Shown here: in pieces, positions 48,426-58,800 of the stretch
Numbering within the stretch: the first letter of the stretch is position 1
Layout: each line of letters opens with the position of its first letter
Source of the DNA: Mariannaea sp. PMI_226
Taxonomy: Eukaryota > Ascomycota > Sordariomycetes > Hypocreales > Nectriaceae
DNA length: 64,000 nucleotides
NCBI GenBank assembly: GCA_024336345.1
Contig: JANFOG010000006.1
Coordinates: 1,736,001-1,800,000 of the forward strand
Reading direction: 5' to 3'
The notes under the pieces: model-generated
The model's database searches: none
The model's input: the letters and a program-made list of their open reading frames with translations, nothing else
What the model was told of the DNA's origin: nothing
Program-made: the position numbers and the translations under genes

Positions 48426-48929
48426 GGAGTCGAGGTTTGCAGAATGATAGTTCAAAGTACGCGGGTGGACGACTCATCAGTTTGGCGGAGTTGCACAGGT
48501 GATCGGCTCTAACACTCCTGCCAACCTTTCTGAAATACAACAATAAACCAGCGCAATCAATCTACTGACTCGAATTAGAGAAGCCTAATGCTAATTTACT
48601 TGGTTGATAGACTGCCAGCGGCAGGTATATAGCCCAATTGGTTTCGAGGGTCTCAAGAGATCCCAGGGATGTGTGACAAGTGAATGGGAGTTTTTCGTGG
48701 ATATCTAGTTTGTCATCTCTTGTTTACACTTGTATATACTTATACCGACCAAGGCTGTGTTGTTTGGATGGCTAGCATTTAGTCAGGTCGTTGACGGATG
48801 GACAGGCTTTTATAGACTTGCCAATTGATTGCGAAGCTGGGGGGCCACTTATCATGTATTACTGGGGAGTGCAAGTGAAGTTTAGGAGCTCTACGCCCTC
48901 AGATGGAATTGCGGGACTCTCTCTAGGCC
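48426..48929. other. Intergenic, breakpoint of the erg5 copy
   Basis: Similarity to the P450 stops abruptly near 48425. The following 500 bases hold nothing recognisable. Confidence 0.5.
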
Positions 48930-49431
48930 CCTGGACCCTAGCTCTCCAGCCGCGTGTTGGGCTGGGCTAATTCCCGTTCGAGGATTGAATCCTCGGAAGG
49001 ATGTCTGCTGGCCGGCCATGTGACGGATTGCGCGTAGACCAAATCGAGGTTCGAGGGGATAGCCGAGACTATTACCGAAAGGCGCCCCGATGATTGCAAT
49101 ATCGAAGGTCTCTTCCGGGTTTGTGAGGTATTTGGTATGCTTGAGTTGTGCGAAATGTGCTGATGCCAGAGAGACCTCACTATCAATCAGTTGTGCAAGC
49201 AGACTAAAATCCATGACGGCTTCGAAGAGATAGCTCAACTGACATCTTGGCCTCATTACGTTCGAGGGCCTCCAGCTCCCCCTTCGTCCACAGTTTCTGG
49301 TTGTCACTACACACATCTGATAGGTTTACAAAGTGGGAGAGCAAGAGAAAGAGAAGGGTGGCTTTCGTGGTGGGCAATGACTGCGCATGGTGAGATTCAT
49401 CGCAAAGAGGATAATACAGAGCTGCCTGCAT
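48930..49431 (-). pseudogene. N-terminal fragment of an agmatinase-like ureohydrolase
   Basis: The minus strand gives the start of a fungal agmatinase/ureohydrolase. There is a hydrophobic leader-like segment (ATLLFLLLSHFVNLSDVCSDN, about 49290-49370), then FAQLKHTKYLTNPEETFDIA and IIGAPFGNSLGYPLEPRFG, then RAIRHMAGQQTSFRGFNPR (about 48960-49150). IGAPFD-x-x-x-x-x-R-x-G-x-RFGP-x-x-IR is the family pattern; here FD is changed to FG and parts are altered. The manganese-binding Asp/His motifs of the catalytic core are absent because the similarity ends near 48950. Frames also change between the two parts. It is a non-functional fragment. Confidence 0.65.
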
Positions 49432-50370
49432 ATCTTTGCACCTGCTGAAGTAAAGACGTAAACCTTTTAGCCCTGCAATATCAAATTTGATTTAACTCTC
49501 TCCAATGCCTCCGTATATCCCCCCTTTGAACGATCTTGGACTCTATGTCAACCTCAAGACAAGTGCTTTGATCTGCTTCAGGCCTTGCTTGCGGATGTGG
49601 TTTATTCGTCGACAGTTTACGAGTAACATTAGAAACATAAATTACCTGAAGAATCTAGGAAAGGGGTAATAAAGCTTGTCAAGAACTTATCCCCGCGATG
49701 CACCAATCCTGATCAGCTGGACCCTCAGAAGGACGGCTCTCCGACACAGGTCGCCAACCGAGTTCAGTCAGCAAAGCTTGTGTAGTTCTCTATGGGCTTC
49801 GGAACTTATACCAAGGCTTATGTCAATCCCCTTCCTGCGAACATCGATTACCACTGATGATTCAGAACAGCATCGTGATGGATGTAGTTGAATGTGGGCC
49901 GCGCTGTGTGTTCGTGAGCTGCTTTCAGTGGAAGGTGACCGCCTGGGCTTTAGCCGTCCACTTTTCAATATGCCTTTGACAGGTCAAGTATCGTCTACTT
50001 CCTTAACATCTACATACCAATAGAGCAATAATATAGGGAAAGTTGGAAATTCTAGTTACAAAGAGAAGCTTATTGAGGTTTAGATTAAAGATATCTGCAC
50101 TTTGAGCATGCTGTTACTTCTTGCTTCGTTCACTACACTAAAAGCCGCTTTGATGGCACCAACACCATCATAATCTTATCTAAATTAGTTACTGCACCTC
50201 CCGTGGTAAGACTACCTAGAATTCCACTTGTCTCTACCGCGTATTCTCAGAGACTGAGGTCATGTGCCGAGAAATCTATTTCAGAGAGCCTGATGTTGTA
50301 ATCTGATAGGATGTCGTGACTTAGACCTGGATTCAAGTATGTAGCTACTGGCGCGAGCAATCGGTTGCAC
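49432..50370. other. Intergenic, possible short coding relic
   Basis: No gene. At about 49680-49870 the plus strand gives a short protein-like reading (ending GFGTYTKAYVNPLPANIDYH) interrupted by a stop. I do not recognise the family. The end of this stretch may contain the lost C-terminus of the regulator gene at 50371 (see finding). Confidence 0.4.
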
Positions 50371-52499
50371 CTATCTTCCTAGCGAGGTGCCTCCAGTGAT
50401 ATCGTGGTAGCTTTCTGGGCTGCAGAAGTCAAACAAAACCCTGTTCGTTTCGTCTAAGAGTCCCTCAATATAATCTAAGCCTTTTCGTGTGTGATTGTTC
50501 CCAGCGGCTATATATCGCAAAGCCACTAATGCCATTGAGACTCTAGATGCGGCTTTCTTATGTGGATGGATAATACTATCCAAAAGGACGACCGTGGTAG
50601 CAATAAGACAGGCATAGAAGTCCGTATGTGAAAACGTCTCCAGTTTTTGCCATTGGCGAAGCCTTTCGATCAAATCGAGGATCTTATATGCTGAGTCGAC
50701 GCATGAGGCTAAAAGCGTCATTGAGGGAGCATCAGATTTCTTCGCTTCTGCAATGTTATCACCCCCCTGTTGGCCACCAAGATACATCTGCATAGCCTTC
50801 ATTAAGTCGACTTGACCAAGGTTGATCCAGCATAAGTGATAATGAATTTGGAGATGTGTGTTTGCTCGCATGTATTCGGCATCAAGCCGTTGAAGATCAG
50901 GGTGCAATGTTCGTTTCCAGTACTGTAAACGCGAACAAGCGGTACGGAAATCATTAGGGTCAGTTGGACCTTTCCTGAAGGCTGCATATTAGGTCTGAAG
51001 ATGATTCATACGAAGAAGCGCAAGGTTTTCCCCACCTTAGGTTTAGAACGTGCTCAGATAGCAATACCAAATCTTTACGTGCTATCAGCCGGCTGATTTG
51101 ACGGCTATCCCTTTCGTCTAAATCTAGCATCTGCTGGGGAGTAGGGCATGTGACGTCTGCCAGTGGTATAACTTCGGGATATCCCAAGTCTCTGGCAATA
51201 TAACTATGAAAGTTTTAGCACAGCTAGCATTATCGCCGCCGGATGGTGTTAGTACCGTTCATTAATGTATGCTGTCCAGAATACGCGGTTGCAAACCTCA
51301 CGCAGAGGTATTGGAAAACTTTTGTTTGTGTTTTCTTGATGCAGTCCTAGACTGATAGCTATCCTCATTGCCTGGTGAATGTAAATGTGGGAAATTTTGG
51401 TGCCATAGATTGGTAGTAGATAGGCTGCCATTAGCAGACAGCTTTGAATGCTCTCCAAAGACGGTTCGGCTAGTATGTTGGGAAGCAATCGTTGGAAGCT
51501 CTTAAAGTATACCTCCCCGGGGAGGCCCGTTTCGTCACAGTTATCTTTGACGCAAGGATACTGGCTGGCGATTGCAAAGGTAATTAATGCAAGTCCCACA
51601 AATTTTAAATCCTGCGGCCAATTTGGTTTTGTATGGTATATCTCAGAAACCCTGGCTCGAAGTGAGTCTTCGTGTAGAAAATAGCAATTCCCTTGCCCCA
51701 CTGAGAAAAAGGTATCTATGAGTGAGTTGGCTTCAGATTGATTCGGAAATTGATTCAAGACAGGGAGTAGCGGTGCGTGGTCATAATTAATATGAATGTC
51801 GTAGTATAAATGTGAGACCTTAACATCATAAGCCTTAGTGCTATTGCTGTCAATGTTGGCGAATTTGGCTATGAACTTTACCATAAGAGATGCGTCGAGT
51901 TGACGAATATCGGTATTTGCTTGCGAAACCACTTCAACTGCTAATGCCAAAAAGCCTTCGTTTGAAAGCCTACTAGTTCCACCTGCATATTATAATAGTC
52001 AATATTGGTGCATAACAGCTGCGTGGGTCACAGGAACTGCAAGGGAGCTACCTGGATGTGTCAATGTGGGTTGGCCGGGCGTGATATTATCGCTGCTACC
52101 TGCTGGGCTGTGGTGACTATTTTCTGCTATAAGTTGAAGTAGAAAAGCGAGATGGCGCCTTGTTAAGCTAACACTAGGGAAGAATTTGTTGAAGTTTCTC
52201 AAGACAGAGCAGAGAGGAGTGTCTGCTGTGTTGTCGCTATCTGATCCGTTAGCTACCGCGAGGACTGAGTCGTCAATTACTCACCCGAACAGTAACGTAT
52301 CGTCCTCGGCCGTAATGCCTTCCTTTTTGACTAGGTCAAAAAAGCAACGCAGATTATTGTTTCTGCAGTTCTGGCAAGCGTCTCCAGATGTAAACCTGCA
52401 TTTGCTCTTGCGTAGCCGACATGGTGTGCATGCTTTTATAGCCCTCTTACGGCATGAGAGCGACACTCTCGGACGGTTTCGTTTCTTTTGGTTCATCAT
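50371..52499 (-). CDS. Zn2Cys6 fungal transcription factor (611 aa), paralogue of the gene at 27.1-29.4 kb
   Basis: Six minus-strand exons in phase: 52499-52285, 52236-52052, 51982-51882, 51818-51256, 51203-51036 and 50974-50371. The zinc cluster is at residues 24-52 (Cys 24, 27, 34, 42, 45, 52), starting CTPCRLRKSKC. The intron at 51819-51881 is optional in frame, but removing it aligns the protein with its paralogue without a gap. Shared landmarks are FNKFFPSV, FFSVGQGNCYFLHE, AYINERY and IHYHLCWINLGQVDLM. The protein ends about 70 residues earlier than the paralogue, at a TAG at 50371-50373. A continuation in another frame exists just downstream, so the C-terminus may have been lost by a frameshift. 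The DNA-binding and middle regions are intact. Confidence 0.85.
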
Positions 52500-55400
52500 T
52501 TGCTTATAATGTCGTGAGGAATGCCAGAAGCGCTTAGAGCCAAGGCCAAGCAAAACTGGAATAAATGCAAGCTGAGATTTTTTATGTAGTCTTTGTTTAA
52601 AATACTCTGTAGTCGGTGATGAGAAAGCCCGTTTTATGTGAGCCAAGCGTATCCGCATCTCTTGACAAAAAGACCTATCTCACCCAATGCTGGGCATGGC
52701 ACGCCAGCGCCGAGTGGCGTTGTACCTGATTTCAGGCTAACGCAGCTTGGAGATGATACTCCCAGCCACAGTTGCACAGGCGGTCATAACAATGTAGTGG
52801 AGCTGCCCAGCCTTACGGCTACCACCACCCTACGCAAAAATTTCTGGTTAGGGGATAGCTTGATACAGCCATTGTGGGCCTAGAAATTCCTTACCTACTT
52901 CATCTTTCATGGAACTTCCCACAGGCATTTTCGTCTCCAACGTCACCAGATGGATATTACGTGCTCATCTTGACATTCCAAGTCTCTCCTCTGGGGCTAT
53001 TTGCTAGTTTGTGGGTCCGCTGGGCTGAAAGTCCGCATTTTCTGCTACGCGGTATGTGTCCTCGTCTCTACCGACTGTTTGGTAGAAATCACGATGTGCG
53101 TATTCTCTGCGGTCATCTGTCTGGAGTTTGCCCCCACATATGGCACATTGACATTTCACAAGGCCTTTTTTTTTTTATCTGTGCCAAGAATTCTTATCGG
53201 CAGGTTTTCCCCGACATTCCAGGTGAGTCATTCACGATGAGTTCGTTGAGTACCTGTTGGCTGCGCGAACAATCGTGCGTTCGGCTGCAAAAGAAATGTC
53301 ACCACACAAGGTCCATTTCGTTGCGTCTCGGCCAACTTTCACAAGGACATTGCTGAACCCCAAAGGCTCAGGAACATTAGCGCTGGCTTGTCACACCTTT
53401 TCGGCCGTTTAGCTATTGTCGCGATAATTGACCTAGAGTACGCAGCCAGAGCAGATTCCTTTCCTTAGCGACGGAAGTCAGCGGAACTTTTTAAGAAAAC
53501 GCGAAGAGGGAGTCCGCTATCGCTAAGAGAATCAACTCAGTCTGATAGATTCCAAAGCGAGTAGGTAGGTACGAAACAACAGAATCCCCTACCATTCAGA
53601 TCCATCACCTTCCGTATAACAAATGCCATTGATATATCCGACAGCTCATCCAGCTTCCCATAGTGAGACATGTGTGCTTTCGAATCAAAAATCGTTCCGA
53701 ACACAGACCCTGTGCACTGCCTCAGTCCCACGAGTGATAGCAATGGGCTGCAAGATACGTTAGATCCCTATAAGCGTTCTCAGCATTCTGAAGAGGATTC
53801 CGAAGTGCGAGGGCGTCCGAGTCGGAGAAACTTGGTGAGGGTGTCGCACCAATCTCGGCAAACGAGTGGTTCTGGAATAGAGAAACCATGGACAATACCC
53901 GGAGAGACACTGAGGAAAAGGGAGGCAGTGGCGAAGAGGGTGTACTTCTTGTTTGGATAGGTCAAGTGCAAAACTTTGTTACTTGGACCTTGACGTGTGG
54001 GCATATTGTCTATATATTTATTCTACCAGTCTGGGACTACAAAAGAAAATGAGTCCGGGGCATGTTTGTCCGTTGTCCTTTCGACAAGGAGTCATGTGAA
54101 GTTTTGTGATGGGTAGCCCGGACGCAGCCACGGACCCAGTGTCAGCCCTGATATTCTTGGATGAAGAGCAACAACGGTTGTCCGGAACGGTTGTCCGGTT
54201 ATCTAGCGGCCGATGACCCGAACTCGCAGCCCCACGTCCAGCAGCTAGCGGCTAATGCATCACATCATGCTTTGTTAGGCAATCCATTGAGGCTGTGTGA
54301 GGAGGGCCTGAGTTGTCGCAACACCATACAGAAGAAATTGTGTCTGACCAAACTTGCCACCCGTGTCAATTCAGCTCGGGATGATGTGTGATAGGTTTGA
54401 CAAGGTCATCAGTCAGTGCTGTTCCACAGTCGTACAGGGCAGGTTGCTCGGGTACAAGCACCCGCAAGGTAGGAATAATCTCTTCCACCCAATACCGTCT
54501 ATCAGACAAGGGTTAAATCTGAACTGAACTGAACTGTACAGTAGGTGGTAATACGTGTTTGACCCCCCACCCCCCTAAGTATCGTGAGTCTCACTGATCT
54601 TGGGTAGGAATGTCTGACCACAATGTGAACAGCAACACGACATATATGCCAAGGCATTTTTTTTTAACAAGAATAACAATATTCAATGTCTCGAGGAAAG
54701 GAGCCCATGATAGTGGCAAGAGCCTTCCAAGGTTTGGCCATTTAAGACAGCTAACAGAAGATAACCGCGACGATCTGTACGAAGTCATCACAATGAAACT
54801 CGCATATTAAGCATGTTAACTTGTAACAGGCTGTGCCTTATGGTGGGTCAGCTTGTGCTCTCATCTTATTCGCAACTTTGGTACTAGTCACAAGCCTACA
54901 AGAGCTCTTCGGGCTAATGCTCCCTTGTTTTCTTGTTCTTTTCCTCCTTGGCTTTGCATAGCTTTGCATTCTTGTTCATAGTCGTCTAGCGAGTTGTTAA
55001 TATACTCGCTCGGACCGATACATTTAGAACACGCAAAGTGCGTTCATGCAGATATAATAACTTAACTTTTATTCAACTAGGTATAGCCCTGCTAAGCGAA
55101 GTTATTCTTACACCTGCATTACTGGATTGCGAAGTGCCTGTATTTCCGTAGCTGCTTCCATGCCACTCATCAGCGTGTTGTTAGAGGTCCCACTACCAAG
55201 GTTGTTCGGTGAGCTCCCTAACATGGAGGCGGCGGTACAATATGGCTCAGAGCGACGTGGTGTGTTGTCTGAAAAAAATAGTTATCAATGTATGACGGTC
55301 CAAAGGATTCCAACAATGTAAACCAGGGTCTGGCTTACTTTGGCAGAAGCTCGAGCATCAAGAGGTCTGAGCAAATCATTGAGTCACGTCTAGTGATGGG

Positions 55401-55800
55401 CCAGCTCGTAAGCTGATGCAAACAAAGTTGCATGATACCTGCTGAGCTAAGTATTCTATCCAAGGAGGGAAAGAGCCCCTTAGATAGACGTAGGATTTAT
55501 TGAGTCGGCTAGGCTATAGAACGCACTAGATGAATGATACCGTCGTCTAAGTTTCCGCTGTGTCGAGTTGCCGGTCCTATCGCTTCTCTCCAATTCCCTC
55601 TAGATTCCCTCGCCATCTAGGTTTCCTTCTATGTTGCGGAATTCTAACACTCTTATATTTGGTTCCTCACCTTCTAGGTCTGCTCTTAGTGCACTTCCGG
55701 CGTTTTGCTATTTGCACGGTTTGCGGATCTAAACTAAAGTGCTACCGTACTCTGTGTCTCTACCGTTGACAATTCAAGTAGAGAGAGGCCGCTTACAACA
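52500..55800. other. Long gene-poor region with decayed coding remnants and one CGG-N10-CCG site
   Basis: About 3.3 kb with no gene I can support. The plus strand around 52930-53400 reads like old coding sequence in shifting frames: a hydrophobic stretch near 53000-53200, then an open 60-codon segment near 53230-53402 containing PHKVHFVASRPTFTRTLL. I do not recognise the family. A 13-base unit AACGGTTGTCCGG is doubled at 54173-54198. Confidence 0.45.
54449..54464. promoter_or_regulatory. CGG-N10-CCG motif, copy 7 (one mismatch)
   Basis: The sequence is CGGGTACAAGCACCCG; one base differs from the perfect palindrome. It lies in the large gene-poor region about 1.95 kb upstream of the start codon of the minus-strand Zn2Cys6 gene ending at 50371. 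Confidence 0.4.
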
Positions 55801-58800
55801 TCACTCTAGGTCACTCCATATCCTCTGGCGCTTCCTCATCAGGTCTACACGAGCCTCGTACTTTAGAGACTGACTTTGCCTCACCCCAGGCAGTACCTCA
55901 AATGGGGTTACCCTACCTAGCAGCAACTTCGCATACGCGGCCGCCGTAGCCGCAGCATACTCTTGCCAGACTTTGTTTTTGTAAGAGTCGGCGTAATCGC
56001 AGATGCCCCGAATAACAAGACAAGGGAATATATTCATAATACCTGCTGCCTCCGTCTCGAAGCATAGGACGCCGTGCTCACGTGCCCACTGGTTCCGGAA
56101 ATGAGCACCTTTAATCACTCGGTTCCCAGATGCAATAAGACCATAGTGTATCTCCGGATCGTTTGTTAGGCGAGGGCTTCTCTTCTCTTTGTGTCCTTCA
56201 TGGCCAGCGCATGGGGCCCGTTCTTGGCATTGAGAGCATGCAACACGGAAGAATTCGTCACGTTCTTGCCCAGGATGCTTGTATTTTAGCCTTTGAGGCC
56301 CTTTTATGCACTCAACGATCTGGTTTAGGTATGGCTCCAGAGGATTGAAAGGGAGGTCTGGATCTGATGTGAGAGAGCTGATGGCAGTCATTAAGAATCG
56401 AGGTGGCGAGTGGAGTGCTCCGGTCATCTCGAAAGCGCTATTCTCATTTTCCTTGCCACGGTCGTATTGAATCACCCCCGGATGTTTAGCCGTCGGTAAA
56501 CTCACGACAACATCTCCGAGACGGATATCATTCTCGCCTAAAGGAGCACCACCCCCTATCCCAACAAGTAGGCAGAATATGATGTTTGGGAAACTTCTCT
56601 TCATGTTAGAGGCAGAATCAGCAGCCGAGTTCGTCCCGTATTCTCCTGCTGGCAGACAAGCTGCAACCACCATGTGCCTTTGTATCTCTCCAAAGGAGTA
56701 ATTATTGCTGTCACCGGCGAAATTGCTAAGGACGCTGTGCTTTTTGTCAAAGAGGGCCCGGACGGCTAAGAGTTCCTTGGGGAGTCCGCAGATGATGCCG
56801 ACTGTATAATCCTCTCGGGCGCAAATTCCGTCACTCGTAGAAGACGAAGAACTCGGTGAGACTGCATCAATGCCATGGGCAATTCTTGATCGAGCTTTTC
56901 CCAGCCCGTCCGACTGAGAAGCCTGTGGACTATGCTCCAATTCTAACGGCCTTAAGGCCAGACTGAGATCACTATCAGGAGAGGACCCTGATTCCGACCG
57001 TCTGGAAGCTGGTAGCGTTCCCACCTTGGGATCTCCGTGATCTCCCCAAACCCACGGCAGAACCGAGTTATGTCCAAATATGACGGCACCAGGGCTTCCC
57101 TGTGGGATAGGTACATTCCTGGGAGATAAAAATCTCAGCATACTCGCAGGGAGCAATGTTTGCACGGGCTCGCAATGGTCCGGGCCAAACACCCCTTTAC
57201 ATCGGCATGATCCAAATATTGTTGTTGGGGTATGCATTATGATGTCCTCGCTAAGTCTTACATGGTCATCATTGTAACGACTATGTGTCTCTATTCCCTG
57301 GGCCAGATCGGAAAGACAGATTGCAATGTAATACTGCTCTTTCGGCAACTCTGCCCAGTAGTCACAGATGTCCACACTGGCTGGCTTGATCAACTCGCCA
57401 AACCCACGTCCGAATAGAGTAACAGTATATCTGGCTCGAGTAAAATCGACCCAACCTTTACCAGCGTCTTCCAAAGTCGCCACGCGGGGGTAGAGTGGAT
57501 CACAGTTTGTGATGAGATCTTTGAAGTCCCAGCCTTCAAGGTCTTGTCGCGGGGTTTTCATAATGTTTGTGCCATTTTCCCCAGCGATGTTAAATTGATG
57601 ATCGATGAGCTTTTCCAGAATACTGTAGAAATGGTCAATACGGCTCTCCAGCAAAAGAAAGCCATCTTTGTCGTGATAAAGTCTTAATGCCAAGTTTTCT
57701 GGATTAATAAGCACATCAATCGCTGAATCTGCTGTGAAAGGCGTTGGTGATTCTTGCAAGTGCTCGTTTCGGAAAACAAATGCAGCACTGAACTTATCCC
57801 TACTATTGAGGTCAAGGGACGCTCTCACTAAATATAGCAAGGCGCTTGTTCCATTGACGAGCCATCCTCGCTTATCTGCCTCATCCCATAACAGAACAGA
57901 CTTAGTGTTGATCCATTGCAGTTTCGGTATGTAGCCATTTCGAACAACATGGACAGGGGTATCCTTAGTTCCGATTCTGAATACAGTACCACCTACTATA
58001 TATCTCCCTGGAGACACATATTGGTTGGCAAGAGCACCAGTATCGTGAGGTCTGGGGAGCCCCGAGTGGCCAACTAGATAATTGATTTCCGAGGAGCCTA
58101 GATGAGAATAGTGTTAGTACATTTACCGGGACACTCAGGATGAGCCGTACCAGCAAGAAACTTGGCTTCTGCACACCAACCAAGGACATGGCGAAGTTTC
58201 CCTAGATCAAGATTATTGATTTCTTTCGCATGTGCTACAGTATTATCTAGGTAGGATATGCGACTTCCGTCCTTGTTGTATATCAGGTGCCAGAAGAGGA
58301 TGTCTCCTTTCTGTTTTGTTGGGACCAGTAGAGTAGAGAAGCCTTTGATGAAAATCTTCTCATTGAAGCGATCCACTTGGTGAGTCCCAGCCAGTTCTGC
58401 CATGATATTGAGTGGTATCTCTAGGCCAGAATTGAACTCAATTCTTGCTGGGATTGGATATCCCTTGACGATGACTGGATTCATGAACATGTCGTGCCAA
58501 CATTGGCCGTTTGAAATATCGGAAGCTGGCTGTACGCCCTCATCAGTGATAAACTCAATCCTGTACGTAGCTGTATGCAATGACAGAACTGCGGGCAGCA
58601 GGGTAGTAGCACTTGTCTTTCGAATATCCTTAATGGACGGTACGCAGTGGACGAGTCCAGTTTCTACCGGGGACACTCGAAGAGCGGCACCAAGCCACGC
58701 AAACTGCTCTCCAACTTCTGCAACTGAATCTGCAATCCCAAAGACCTCGATCATGAAATCTTGCCCATCACTCCATGCCGAAAGGTTTGTGCCATCGGGA

